A stretch of 64,000 nucleotides of DNA from Roseateles saccharophilus (GCF_004342485.1 NZ_SMBU01000006.1:124001-188000), one strand, 5' to 3'; shown: positions 52,881-62,077, numbered from the stretch's first letter. Notes: generated from the sequence alone by a model not told the origin. A program made the numbers and translations.

Positions 52881-53885
52881 GTGGATGTGCACCGCCGACG
52901 CTTAGCGGCCAGCTTGCCGCTCCTGGTCACGGCCTTGTACCTGAAGCCTGCGCTGGCCGACCCGTCGGTCCACCAGGCCAGCCGCAACCTGATGGGCACC
53001 CGGCTCGACATCACCGTGCAGGGGTCGGACCGCCGGGCGCTGGCCGCAGCCGCAGACGCCGCCTTCGCCACGATGGCACAGCTCAGCGACAGCCTGAGCC
53101 GCTTCAATCCGACCAGCCGCGTGAACGCCCTGCACCTGATGGCGGGCGTGCGCCCCCTGTCCGTCGACCCGGGCCTGATGTCCGTCCTGCAGCAGGCGCA
53201 GCACCTCGCGCAACTCAGCGAGGGCGCCTTCGACATCACGGTGGGCGCATATTCGCAGTGGAACTTCGAGCCCGGGCAGTTCCGCCTGCCGACGGCCGCT
53301 GAACTCACGGCGGAGGCTCGCCTGGTCGACCACCGTGACCTCATCCTCGACTCAAGGCAGGGCACGGCCTACCTGCGCCGTCGCGGCATGCGCCTGGACC
53401 TGGGCGGCATCGCCAAGCTGCCGATCCTGGAAGCCGGCCTGCAGACCCTGCGCCGGCACGGTGTCCGGCACGCCATGCTCAACGGCGGTGGCGACGTGCG
53501 CGTGATGGGCGGCCTGCTCGGCCGGCCCTGGCGAATCGGGCTGCGCGATCCGCGCTCACCCTCGCGCATGCTCGGCAGCGTGGCCCTGAGCGACGGCTGG
53601 GTGGCCGCCTCCGGGGATTACGAGCGCTGCTTCGACCGCGATGGCAGGCACTACCACCACATCCTGGATCCGCGCACCGGATGGCCCACCCGCGGGCCTC
53701 ACGGCATCACCCTGGTGTCGCGCGACCTGCCCGACATCAACGGCATCGGCGCCGCCATGATGGTGGCCGGCTCGGCGTGGGCCAGGTCCAGCCTGGCCGC
53801 GCGTCCGGGGGTGGACGCGCTGATCGTGGACCGCAACCAAAGCGTCTGGACGAGCGGTGGCATGCCTGCGTTGCTGCATGCCTGA
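52881..53885 (+). CDS. nosX: ApbE-type FMN transferase (NosX)
   Basis: The 334-residue product has an RRRLAASLPLL Tat-like signal. The ApbE pattern follows: NLMGTRLDITVQG, FDITVGAYSQWN, LDLGGIAKLP and HAMLNGGGDVRVMGG. NosX/ApbE attaches FMN covalently to the Thr of NosR (T178 here). I chose the GTG start at 52881, where AGGA lies 8 bp upstream; a TTG at 52845 is the alternative. It is 58 bp after the cytochrome gene in the same direction. Confidence 0.9.
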   Translation: MDVHRRRLAASLPLLVTALYLKPALADPSVHQASRNLMGTRLDITVQGSDRRALAAAADAAFATMAQLSDSLSRFNPTSRVNALHLMAGVRPLSVDPGLMSVLQQAQHLAQLSEGAFDITVGAYSQWNFEPGQFRLPTAAELTAEARLVDHRDLILDSRQGTAYLRRRGMRLDLGGIAKLPILEAGLQTLRRHGVRHAMLNGGGDVRVMGGLLGRPWRIGLRDPRSPSRMLGSVALSDGWVAASGDYERCFDRDGRHYHHILDPRTGWPTRGPHGITLVSRDLPDINGIGAAMMVAGSAWARSSLAARPGVDALIVDRNQSVWTSGGMPALLHA

Positions 53886-53991
53886 AAGCCCGCTTCGCTC
53901 GCGCACGCCTGCGCTCGTTGGCGTGGGTTCCTGCGGCCGAGGTGGTTCCAGGGCACGGCCATTGGCTGGCCAACTGAACCGAGACAACCCC

Positions 53992-54951
53992 ATGAAGAAG
54001 CTTCACCGTGTCGCCGCCATGCTGGCGCCGCTCGCCCTCGCCCTGCCTTCGCTGTCCTGGGCCTGCTCCAGCTGTGGCTGCACCCTCAATTCGGACTGGG
54101 CCAGCCAGGGCTTCAAGGCCGAGGAAGGCCTGAGCCTCGACCTGCGCTTCGACACCTTCATCCAGAACGACATGCGTACCGGAACCGGCCGCGTCAACAC
54201 CTCGGGCATCACGTTCCCGACCGACCAGGAAATCCAGCAAAGGACCACCAACCGGAACACGACGCTGGCCGCCGACTACGGCTTCAACGCGGACTGGGGC
54301 ATGGCGGTGCTGCTGCCCTACTACGACCGCCCTCATTCGACCATCGCTCCGGGCGACACCGACATCTCGACTTCGCACTCGTCGAGCATCGGCGACCTGC
54401 GGGTGCTCGGGCGCTACCAGGGGTTCTCGCCCGAACGCGACTGGGGCGTGCAGTTCGGCCTGAAGCTGCCGACGGGGCGCACCGACGTGAACTTCAGCAA
54501 CGGCCCGCAGGCCGGCCAACCCCTGGACCGGGGCCTGCAGCCGGGAACGGGGTCGACCGACCTGCTGCTGGGCATCTACCGCTTCGGCTCCATCAACGAG
54601 AACTTCGACTACTTCGCGCAGGCGCTGCTGCAGGTTCCGTTGACGTCCAAGGACGCCTTCAAGCCCGGCGTGGGAGCGAATCTGACGGCCGGCGTGCGCT
54701 ACCTGACCGACGGCCCCGTGGTGCCGCATCTGCAGCTCAATGTGCGCACCGAGCGCAGGGAGACCGGGGCCAACGCCGACGCGGGGAACTCCGGGGCCAC
54801 GCTGGTCTACTTGAGCCCCGTCGTGACGTGGAGCATCACCGAGAAGCTGAAGGCCTATGGCGTCGTGCAGCTGCCCCTCTACCAGCGCGTGACGGGCTAC
54901 CAGCTCGAGCCGAAGTACAGCGTCTCGGTCGGCTTGCACCACGCCTTTTGA
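53992..54951 (+). CDS. exported beta-barrel-like protein with CxxCxC motif
   Basis: The 319-residue product has a signal peptide ending LSWA, followed at once by CSSCGCTLNSDW (C25, C28, C30). The remainder shows alternating short strands typical of an outer membrane barrel: LDLRFDTFIQND, GVQFGLKLPTGRTD, DYFAQALLQVPLTSK, LTAGVRYLTDG. It ends in aromatic YSVSVGLHHAF, a common barrel-insertion end. It is third in the divergent nos arm, 106 bp after nosX. A role in copper or metal passage is a guess from context and the cysteine cluster. I do not recognise a characterised family. Confidence 0.6.
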   Translation: MKKLHRVAAMLAPLALALPSLSWACSSCGCTLNSDWASQGFKAEEGLSLDLRFDTFIQNDMRTGTGRVNTSGITFPTDQEIQQRTTNRNTTLAADYGFNADWGMAVLLPYYDRPHSTIAPGDTDISTSHSSSIGDLRVLGRYQGFSPERDWGVQFGLKLPTGRTDVNFSNGPQAGQPLDRGLQPGTGSTDLLLGIYRFGSINENFDYFAQALLQVPLTSKDAFKPGVGANLTAGVRYLTDGPVVPHLQLNVRTERRETGANADAGNSGATLVYLSPVVTWSITEKLKAYGVVQLPLYQRVTGYQLEPKYSVSVGLHHAF

Positions 54952-54969
54952 GCGCCGTTCAGCGTTGCC

Positions 54970-56253
54970 CTAAGCCACCGCGACACCCGAGTAGGCGATG
55001 CGCCGGATCGGCGTGAACAGCGCGCCCAGCGCCACCACCACCAGCAAGCAGCAGGCAGCGACCGTGAACAGCTGCGTCACGTCCAGTACGCGCAGCGCGG
55101 CGCCTGCCGTGGCCGAAGCCAGCGGGGCCAGGCCCATGACGATGAACATGAACAGCGCCATCGAGCGGCCCAGCATGGCGGGCGGGATGCGATTTTGCAG
55201 CCAGCTGTAGACGGCCACCTGCACGAAGCCGCCCAGCGCGCCCAGCGGCAGCAGCAGCAGCGCGCCCTGCCAGGCCGCCTGCACATGGCCGAAGACGAGG
55301 AAGACGCCGCCGGCGATGCTGTCGATCAGCAGCACCGTGCCGCCCAGCGTGGACAGCCGCCAGTGCGGCCTCAGCCCGGACACCGCCATGCCGGCCAGCG
55401 CGCCCAGGCCGTGGGCGGCGAGCATGACGCCCAGCGCCGCGGCACCGCCGGGCAGGCGCTCGCTGGCCAGCACCGGCAGCGCGACCTGGATGGGCCCGCC
55501 GACGAAGAAGGCGATGGCCGCGAAGTAGAGGAAGAGGGCGCGCAGCTCGCGGTCCTGCCAGCAGGCGCGCATGGACTCGGCGATGGCGGCGAGCACGGGC
55601 TGGGCGGCCTTGGGCTCGCGCGCCGTCGTCTGCACGCGTGCCAGCGTCCAGGCCGACACGGCGAAGCTGAAGGCGTCGAAGCCGAAGGCCCAGGCCAGGC
55701 CGCCGCGGCCCAGGCCGGGGGCGCCGCCGGTGGTGACCAGTAGGCCGGCCAGCACCGGCCCGAGCAGCAGCACGAGCTGGCGTGCGCCCATCAGCAGGCC
55801 GTTGGCCGGCTGGAGCAGCGCGGGCGGCACGGCCTGCGGCAGGATGGCACTGCCGGCGGGGTAGCTGAAGGCCGTGGCCAGGCCGATGGCCAGCGTCAGC
55901 GCATAGATGGTCGGGAGTGTGACGTCGCCGCTCGCCGTCAGGGCCGCCAGCGCGCCGAGCAGGGCCGCGTTGAGCCACTTGGTGAGCCACAGCATGCGCT
56001 TGGGCGAGTGGCGGTCCACCAGCGCACCGCCGACGAGGATGAAGAGCGCGCGCGGCAGGCTGCCCAGGGCCAGCACGGTGCCCAGCACCAGCGGGTCCTT
56101 GCTCAGCGTCAGCACCAGCCAGGGCAGGGCCAGCAGCGTGAACTGGTCGCCCAGCATGGACAGCAGGCCGCCGCCGAGCAGCCAACGGAAGTTGGTGTTG
56201 CGCAGCAGCGTGCGGCGCGGGTCGGGGGCGGACGCGGTATCGGTGGTGGTCAT
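54970..56253 (-). CDS. MFS exporter
   Basis: The 427-residue protein has 12 hydrophobic segments in the drug-exporter/enterobactin-exporter pattern. It opens with NFRWLLGGGLLSMLGDQFTLLALPW (quoted as GGGLLSMLGDQFTLLALPW), and GGALVDRHSPKRMLW is the motif A loop. Transport of a drug or metabolite out of the cell is likely; substrate unknown. It overlaps the MerR gene by 4 bp and is probably induced through it. Confidence 0.9.
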   Translation of the reverse strand: MTTTDTASAPDPRRTLLRNTNFRWLLGGGLLSMLGDQFTLLALPWLVLTLSKDPLVLGTVLALGSLPRALFILVGGALVDRHSPKRMLWLTKWLNAALLGALAALTASGDVTLPTIYALTLAIGLATAFSYPAGSAILPQAVPPALLQPANGLLMGARQLVLLLGPVLAGLLVTTGGAPGLGRGGLAWAFGFDAFSFAVSAWTLARVQTTAREPKAAQPVLAAIAESMRACWQDRELRALFLYFAAIAFFVGGPIQVALPVLASERLPGGAAALGVMLAAHGLGALAGMAVSGLRPHWRLSTLGGTVLLIDSIAGGVFLVFGHVQAAWQGALLLLPLGALGGFVQVAVYSWLQNRIPPAMLGRSMALFMFIVMGLAPLASATAGAALRVLDVTQLFTVAACCLLVVVALGALFTPIRRIAYSGVAVA

Positions 56254-56993
56254 GCCTTTTCCTCAGGGGGCATCGTCGCGCGCGAGAGGCGCAGGTAGGC
56301 GAACAGCTCCGGTGTCACGCCGGACTGACGGGCCAGTTCGGGCTCGGCTTCGTACATGCGCTGCATCGTGTCCTTCATGCCGGGGGCCATGTCGAGGAAG
56401 CGCTTTTGCAGCACCAGCCAGCGCCGCACCAGGGCCTGGACCTCGGGCGCGCCGGGGTCGCGGCCGGCGTCCATCGCGGTGCGGGCGGCCTGGATCAGCT
56501 TCGGCCATTCCAGCTCGACGGCGTCGCGTTCCGCCTCGGGCATGGCCTCCCAGCGCTGGCGCAGCGCGCGCATCTGGTCCGGGCTGAACCAGCGCTCCTG
56601 CACGCGCCGGATCGCCATCGCGTCGAGCAGCACCTGCAGCGCATCGCCGCCGTCGCCGTGCAGCTCCAGCCGCTTGGCGGCATTGCGCAGCGTCTGCAGC
56701 AGCGTCTCCTGGGCCAGCAGCTGGGCCTCGATCTGCTCGATCTGGGTCTGCAGCACGGCGGCCAGCGGCTGCGGCGCCTCGCCGTCGAGCATCGGCGTTA
56801 TCTCCTTCAGCGACAGGCCGGCGTCGCGCAGCGCCAGCACGCGGTGCAGGCGCAGCACGTCGGCCTCGCCGTAGCGGCGGTAGCCGGCCTCGCTGCGGCC
56901 CGAGGGGCGCAGCAGGCCGAGTTCTTCGTAGTGGTGCAGGGTTCGCACCGTCAGGCCGGCGCGCTTGGCCAGCTCTCCCACCGTGTAGTCCAT
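56250..56993 (-). CDS. MerR-family regulator, TipA-like
   Basis: The 247-residue protein has the MerR winged helix (YTVGELAKRAGLTVRTLHHY, then GYRRYGEADVLRL), a coiled-coil dimer helix and a C-terminal TipAS-like effector domain. That domain includes WPKLIQAARTAMDAG. TipA-type proteins sense antibiotics or similar ligands. The start at 56993 is fixed by the conserved MDYTVGELAKRAG; the upstream frame is unlike the family. The gene precedes the MFS exporter in one operon, with a MerR-type promoter upstream. Confidence 0.9.
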   Translation of the reverse strand: MDYTVGELAKRAGLTVRTLHHYEELGLLRPSGRSEAGYRRYGEADVLRLHRVLALRDAGLSLKEITPMLDGEAPQPLAAVLQTQIEQIEAQLLAQETLLQTLRNAAKRLELHGDGGDALQVLLDAMAIRRVQERWFSPDQMRALRQRWEAMPEAERDAVELEWPKLIQAARTAMDAGRDPGAPEVQALVRRWLVLQKRFLDMAPGMKDTMQRMYEAEPELARQSGVTPELFAYLRLSRATMPPEEKA

Positions 56994-57021
56994 GTCCGGC
57001 CCATGTTCAGGAATGGGCCGG

Positions 57022-57052
57022 ATGATGAAGCCTGACGTGACGTGAGGGTCAA
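57022..57052 (-). promoter_or_regulatory. MerR-type promoter of the MerR-MFS operon
   Basis: On the minus strand a -35 box TTGACC (57047-57052) and a -10 box CATCAT (57022-57027) are 19 bp apart. The near-perfect dyad CCTCACGTCACGTCAGG lies between them. Such spacing is the signature of MerR autoregulation by promoter distortion. Confidence 0.7.
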
Positions 57053-57255
57053 GCGCCGTGTGAACGGCGGGTTGGGTAGTCGCTCGGGATGCCTCCTCCT
57101 TACACCCTGTCCCTCGACCCGGTGACCGCGCACCCGGAACGGTCCGGCGATGTAAGAACCTGGCCTTCCAGCGGACCAAGCGCTGCACTTCGGCCCCGGG
57201 CCACGAAAGCGCCTCGCACCCATCAGGCCTGATTCACGACTCCTCGGGAGCTTCC

Positions 57256-58341
57256 ATGAAACTGCAGCGATCTCTCCTTTCCACCCTTGTCGGCGCGACG
57301 CTTGCGGCGCTGGCCAGCGGTCCGGTCTTCGCGGCCGACGACGATGCCACGCACGGCCCCGTTCGCGCCACCCTGCTGGTGACCAGCACGAACAACGCGA
57401 CCGCCAACAACGTCGTCGTGTTCCGGCTCGACACGAGCGGCGCGCCCGCGCTTTCGTATGTGACCTCGCTGGCGACCGGCGGCGCCGGCGGCGCTGGCGG
57501 CAATGCCGGCCTGGTGCAGTTCCACGACGGCCTGGGCGCGGTCGCCAACCACGGCTCGAACTCCGTGACCCAGCTGATCCGCGAGGGGGATTTCGTCTAT
57601 GTGGGCAAGAGCATCGGCCTGGCGCCCGGCTGCACGGGCCCGGTCTCGGTGGCCCTGAAGCACGAGCACCTGTATGCGGTGGGCGCCAACTGCGCCGAGG
57701 CCCACGCCTGGCCGTCGGGCAAGCTGGACGGCTCGGCCGTCGCGCTGCCCGATGCCTCGTCGGCGCAGATCGTGGCGGGGCGCAGCTGGGCGGCCGTGAC
57801 GATGAAGTCGGGCTCTGTCACCCAACTGCCGCTGACCCGGCAGGGCGGGCTGAGCGGCACGGCCAGCATGGTCGCGCTGCCGGCCGGCGCCAACGACACG
57901 CCCCTGGGCGCGGCCTTCTGGGGCGACGTGCTGGGCTTCAACCCCGCGCACAGCCCCAACAGCCTGGCCCTGGTCGACCGCGACCGCATGGTCTACCCCA
58001 TTGCCGGCCCGACGCCGGCCTTCCCCAACGGCAATGCACCATGCTGGCTCGTCAAGGGCCCGGGCAACCTCTGGTATTCGGGCAACACGCCGGCGCATGC
58101 GATCTCGATCTTCTTCAGCGACGGCATGGGCGGAGCTTTCTACAAGTCGGTGCCGCTGCCGGGGGCGCCGACCGACCTGACGATCTCTGCGGACGGCAAG
58201 TGGCTGGCCGCCATCTACACCGCGGCGGACGGCGGCCATATCGCCGTGTTTTCGATCGACGCCTATGGCGACCTCAGGCCGGCGGCTACGACGGGTGCCA
58301 TCGGCGTGCCCAGCTTCAACGGCGTGGCCTTCAGCCAGTAG
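57256..58341 (+). CDS. exported beta-propeller-like protein
   Basis: The 361-residue product has a signal peptide ending ASGPVFA-A. The repeated strands (LLVTSTNNATANNVVVFRLD, quoted as NNVVVFRLDTSG, and LTISADGKWLAAIYTAADGG) resemble the six- or seven-bladed lactonase/YVTN propeller fold. A Gly-rich loop (GGAGGAGGNAG) lies near residue 80. No catalytic residues can be pointed out. It is secreted or periplasmic, divergent from the MerR operon. Confidence 0.65.
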   Translation: MKLQRSLLSTLVGATLAALASGPVFAADDDATHGPVRATLLVTSTNNATANNVVVFRLDTSGAPALSYVTSLATGGAGGAGGNAGLVQFHDGLGAVANHGSNSVTQLIREGDFVYVGKSIGLAPGCTGPVSVALKHEHLYAVGANCAEAHAWPSGKLDGSAVALPDASSAQIVAGRSWAAVTMKSGSVTQLPLTRQGGLSGTASMVALPAGANDTPLGAAFWGDVLGFNPAHSPNSLALVDRDRMVYPIAGPTPAFPNGNAPCWLVKGPGNLWYSGNTPAHAISIFFSDGMGGAFYKSVPLPGAPTDLTISADGKWLAAIYTAADGGHIAVFSIDAYGDLRPAATTGAIGVPSFNGVAFSQ

Positions 58342-58368
58342 CCCTGGCGCGAACGCCGCCCACCCGTC

Positions 58369-58869
58369 TCATTCGCGCCCGTTCGGGCGCGGAGGAGGCG
58401 GCGGCGTGCGCGCGCCCGCCGCGACATGGCGCGTGAGCAGCCTGCCCGCCGAGGATTTCCAGACGTCGACGACGAACTGCGTCGTTGCGCCGCGTCCCTG
58501 CCCCATGTCGAGCAGGAAGCTCACGACGGCGACATCGCCGTCCTCGGTCACGCTGAGGTCGCGCACCCGGCTCTCGCGCTTGCGGCCACCGAGCGCGCTC
58601 AGCAGCCAGGCATCGCGTTCGAGCACATCCGGGCCGGCCGATGAGCGCGCGGTGAAGCCATCGGCGAGCAGCGCCTCGACCGCCGCGCGGTTGCGCTGAT
58701 CGAGTGCCGCCGCGAGTGCGCGCTCGCGCTCCAGGTAGAGGCTGACGCTGCGCGTGGCCGTGCCCCGCATCGGCCCGCCACCCGGCTGGGAGAACGCCAG
58801 CGCGGGCGCCAAGCCGGCCAAGCACAAGGCCCCGAGCAGGACGCCGCGCCGCATCATCAAGGGTGCCAT
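58369..58869 (-). CDS. exported NTF2-like (DUF4440/SnoaL fold) protein
   Basis: The 166-residue product has an Arg-containing signal peptide (MMRRGVLLGALCLAG). An NTF2-fold domain follows (LAAALDQRNRAAVEALLADG, AVVSFLLDMGQGRG, FVVDVWKSSAGRLLTRH), which matches the DUF4440 layout. It ends in a proline-rich tail. Enzymes and binding proteins both occur in this fold, so the role is open. It starts 3 bp after the upstream HELSE-motif gene, so the two are cotranscribed. Confidence 0.7.
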   Translation of the reverse strand: MAPLMMRRGVLLGALCLAGLAPALAFSQPGGGPMRGTATRSVSLYLERERALAAALDQRNRAAVEALLADGFTARSSAGPDVLERDAWLLSALGGRKRESRVRDLSVTEDGDVAVVSFLLDMGQGRGATTQFVVDVWKSSAGRLLTRHVAAGARTPPPPPRPNGRE

Positions 58870-58872
58870 ACG

Positions 58873-59835
58873 TCAATGGCCATCCAGGCAACCCTTCTGG
58901 CCCGACGAGTTCGGGTATCCGGTCCCCGCCGTGAACGCGGCATTCGACCACTCACCCTGCAGCTTCCACTGGCTGCCGTTGCTGAAGGTGACGGACGGCA
59001 CATTGAAGGTCCAGGCGCACTTGTCGCCGTTCTCCTGGCCTGAACCGTCGTACCAGGCGCCCGGGCTGGCCGGGTCGGTGCGCGCCTCGGACAGCTCGTG
59101 TGCGCTGACGTTGGCCAGCGCGGCCAGGCCCTGCGAATGCCCGGTCGTCGTGTCCGACGGGTCGCAGCCGGCATCGCCGTCGAGCTTGAAGAAGAACGCG
59201 AACTCCACGCGCTGCGCGCCGCAGGTGCCGGAGCTGTGCCAGGCGCAGTAGCCGGCGCTGCCGCGCGGCACGTCGGTGTAGACGGGGTAGTAGCCGTTGC
59301 CCGAGGTCTCCAGCGGTACCAGGCCGTTGGTGATCGCCTTGCACACCTCCGCGAGGATGGTGCTGGTGTTGTTGCCGCCGGAAGCTGCCGACCCATCGAC
59401 GCGCGAGGGGGCCGAGCTCGTCGCCGCACCGACCTGCCCGCTCGTGTCGGTGTACTCGTCGCTGGTCTTGCTGTAGTTGCTGGCGCTGAAGCCCGCGTAG
59501 AACGAGTCGATGCCGGTGATCTTGTCGCCGCTGTAGCCGGGCCAGCTTGTGCCCCAGAAGATCGGGTGGATCTGGGCCGTCTGCATGATGACGCCGCCGT
59601 GGTAGCTCATGTTCGGCGAGCGGCGCGCGGCCTTCAGGTCGCGCTGGTAGTGCTGCAACGCGCCGCTCATCTCGCGCGACCAGTGGATGCCCTTCATCGG
59701 CGGCTGGTTGGGGGCCGTCAGGTCCTCGACATTGGGGTCGTAGGGGCTGATGTACTGGGCTTCGGTTGCGGCCCCGTGGGCAACGCCCACGAAACCGGCG
59801 ATCACGCTCGTGACCAGAAATGTCTTTCTCAGCAT
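58873..59835 (-). CDS. secreted EXORDIUM/PHI-1-like protein with HELSE...TDP motif
   Basis: The 320-residue product has a signal peptide (VIAGFVGVAHG). A domain like the plant phosphate-induced protein 1 family follows: MSYHGGVIMQTAQIHPIFWG, then SAHELSEARTDP (HELSE at 246-250) and AWYDGSGQENGDKCAW. The HExxE and Asp residues look like a metal site, similar to zinc peptidases, but no activity is known to me for bacterial members. GGAGG lies before the ATG at 59835. A related secreted protein is encoded just upstream. Confidence 0.7.
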   Translation of the reverse strand: MLRKTFLVTSVIAGFVGVAHGAATEAQYISPYDPNVEDLTAPNQPPMKGIHWSREMSGALQHYQRDLKAARRSPNMSYHGGVIMQTAQIHPIFWGTSWPGYSGDKITGIDSFYAGFSASNYSKTSDEYTDTSGQVGAATSSAPSRVDGSAASGGNNTSTILAEVCKAITNGLVPLETSGNGYYPVYTDVPRGSAGYCAWHSSGTCGAQRVEFAFFFKLDGDAGCDPSDTTTGHSQGLAALANVSAHELSEARTDPASPGAWYDGSGQENGDKCAWTFNVPSVTFSNGSQWKLQGEWSNAAFTAGTGYPNSSGQKGCLDGH

Positions 59836-60012
59836 GGGGCCTCCAGAAGTGGTGGAAGACGCGCGCCCTGCGCCGGACATTCCTCATCCCCGGCATGGTC
59901 AGGGGCGACCATCGAGGTTTGGGCAGGTCGGGCCAGCATACTGCCGCGCCTTCCGTCTGTGAGCCCCGTCCCTTTCCCTGGTTCGTGGGGGGGCGTCGCT
60001 GCGCTGCCTGGC

Positions 60013-61323
60013 CTACTGGCAGCCGGTCGCCGGGGCGCGGAAACCCGGGAAGGGGTTCAGGTCGCCCATCAGCGTGTAGCGGCCGATGTTGGCGCTCGCC
60101 GACTGCGTCGGTTCGGAGACCGTGTTCGGCGCGGTTCGCAGGAACCAGGGCAGGAAGACTTCGTCCTCCGGGTGGTAATAGCCGTCGGCGCTCTGCGTTC
60201 CGTTCGGGTTCGAGCCCTGCTGATAGGTGTTGACGCCCATGGCGAAGCCGATGCCCACCACCGGGTCGCCGGTCTCGAGCAGGGTGGTGCAGCCGTACTG
60301 CGGCGCCGTCGGTGTCAGCCAGGGTTGCACGGCGTTGTTCACGAACGGGTCGTCGGCCCATTCGGCGATCTCATGGCTGAGGGCATGGATGTCTTGCAGC
60401 GCCCAGCTGGTCCCGCCGTTCGGCCGTGCGAACAGGCCCGGCTGCACCCACGAGGCCCAGACGAAGGTCTGCACTTCGGCATTGCCGTTGCTGTTCGTGC
60501 TGCCGCCGCCGTTGCCGGTGGCCTTGGTGCCGTGGTAGCCGATCACGCAGCAGTTGGATGGGTTGTTGCCGTCGTAGAGCATCACGTTGTCGGTCAGGAA
60601 CATCGCCAGGTGTGTCGGGTCGGCCTGGTTGCGCAGGTTGTTGATCTGCGATGACCACCAGCCGATGTCGACATCGGCGAAGACGACGCCGCGCCCGCTC
60701 TGCCGCAGCGTGCCCTGGTTGGCGGGAACGCTGATCGTCACCGCCGGCAGCACGTTGGGCAGCAGGATCAGGTGATAGCTCGACTGGCCGGCCTGATTGA
60801 ATTGCGCCCGCATCGTGGCGTCCTGGAGCTGCAGCATCTGCCCGGCGTCACCCTGCGACAGCAGGCCGCCGGGGCCGCGCGGATGGTTGGCGGCACCCGC
60901 GGTTGCGAACAGCGTGGCGCCATAGTCGTTGCCCTGGAAGACCGGCGAGGCGAGGGTCGGCGCCAGCACGTCGCTGCCGCTGAAGCTAAGGCCGCCGATG
61001 TTGACGATGAGCGGGACGATGTCGACCTGGATCACCACGGTGCAATCCGGGCCGGCACAGCTGTAGGGGTTCGCGCCCACCATGTTGTAGCCATAGCTGG
61101 CACCGTTCGTCGGGTCGGTCATCGAGCCCCACCAGTGCGGGATGGTGCGCGTCGTCGGGAGCACCGTCGCGCCGCCGACCGCGACGCTGCGCGGCTTCAA
61201 CGTCGAGTCGTCGACGATCTGCGGTTCTATCGCCGCCACGCCGGAGTAGGCATGGGCCGGGAAATGGAGGGCCGCCAGCATTGCAGCGCCTCCGATGAAC
61301 CTGAACAGGTTGCTATGGGACAT
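60013..61323 (-). CDS. secreted protein with HEIAE...DDP motif
   Basis: The 436-residue product has a signal peptide ending FPAHA. The C-terminal part has ALSHEIAEWADDPF (HEIAE at 317-321), followed by QYGCTTLLETGDPVVG. The spacing HExxExxxDP equals that of the next gene's HELSEARTDP, so both may share a metal-binding core. The rest, including PHWWGSMTDPTNGASYGYNM, is not recognised. It is 177 bp upstream of the other gene on the same strand. Probably exported to the medium or periplasm. Confidence 0.6.
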   Translation of the reverse strand: MSHSNLFRFIGGAAMLAALHFPAHAYSGVAAIEPQIVDDSTLKPRSVAVGGATVLPTTRTIPHWWGSMTDPTNGASYGYNMVGANPYSCAGPDCTVVIQVDIVPLIVNIGGLSFSGSDVLAPTLASPVFQGNDYGATLFATAGAANHPRGPGGLLSQGDAGQMLQLQDATMRAQFNQAGQSSYHLILLPNVLPAVTISVPANQGTLRQSGRGVVFADVDIGWWSSQINNLRNQADPTHLAMFLTDNVMLYDGNNPSNCCVIGYHGTKATGNGGGSTNSNGNAEVQTFVWASWVQPGLFARPNGGTSWALQDIHALSHEIAEWADDPFVNNAVQPWLTPTAPQYGCTTLLETGDPVVGIGFAMGVNTYQQGSNPNGTQSADGYYHPEDEVFLPWFLRTAPNTVSEPTQSASANIGRYTLMGDLNPFPGFRAPATGCQ

Positions 61324-61717
61324 GGGCCACCTCTGCATTGAACAGTTGACGTCCACTTGCGCGGCGCTGAGCCGGCGGGCACTGAGGACGAATGACTCGT
61401 TCGGCGCGTCGGCTAAGGCTGAACAACATGCCAACACGTCGGCGAAAAATCAGTCTTGCATGAATCCCTTGACCCGAGTCACCCGGGTCAGGGGGCGGGC
61501 AAACCCAGAATTGACGGCGAACCGCCCATGCCGCGCGACGCTCTGCCCACAGCGCCACGAAGAGGCGCGCCGCCCAAGCCCGGCGCACGCTTGCGCCCTT
61601 TGTGCCCGCCGACGGGGCAGATGGCCGGGCGATGGCGGCGTTCGGGGCTGGCATGGGGTTTGCACCAGTGCAGTTGCCGAGGCGACCGGCCTCGGAGCAC
61701 CCAAGGAGTACCCCACC
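61324..61717. other. divergent intergenic region with an inverted repeat
   Basis: No convincing gene. A perfect 7-bp inverted repeat, TGACCCG and CGGGTCA with a 7-base gap, lies at 61470-61490 and could be an operator for one of the flanking genes. The long plus-strand frame through this stretch has no ribosome binding site and no family resemblance. Confidence 0.45.
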
Positions 61718-62068
61718 ATGAAGACCTGGACCTATCTGCGACCCCTCACCCTGTCGGCCGCCCTGCTCGCAAGCCTGACGCTCACCGCGCCCGCGAGTGC
61801 CCAGGAACCCACCGTGCCCGTCGGCGCCGAGCGCCTCATGCTGCGCAGCGCCCAGGGCGAATATGTGCTGGACGACGGTCGCACGCTGAGGGTCCATGTC
61901 GGCGTGCATCGCCTGGGCGTCAGCGTCGACGAGAGCCCGATGGAAACCTGGCGTGCCGAGGGCGCCGAGCTGCTCGTCAGCCCCGACGGCATGCGCCGCC
62001 TGCGCCTGTTCCGCAGCGGCGACGGCAGCGTCGACCGCGTCGCGCTGGAGACGGATCGCCTGCGTTAA
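61718..62068 (+). CDS. small exported protein
   Basis: The 116-residue product has a signal peptide ending ASA-Q and a short mature part rich in beta strands (RLMLRSAQGEYVLDDGRTLRV). I do not recognise a family. AAGGAG lies 7 bp before the ATG at 61718, which fixes the start against the longer frame. Its stop is 9 bp from the convergent serine hydrolase gene. Confidence 0.7.
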   Translation: MKTWTYLRPLTLSAALLASLTLTAPASAQEPTVPVGAERLMLRSAQGEYVLDDGRTLRVHVGVHRLGVSVDESPMETWRAEGAELLVSPDGMRRLRLFRSGDGSVDRVALETDRLR

Positions 62069-62077
62069 ACCATAGCG

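Noticed and set aside
61295-61717. Long N-terminal extension of the small exported protein at 61718
   Set aside because: The internal ATG has a ribosome binding site and a signal peptide; the extension overlaps another gene's start and is Arg-rich.
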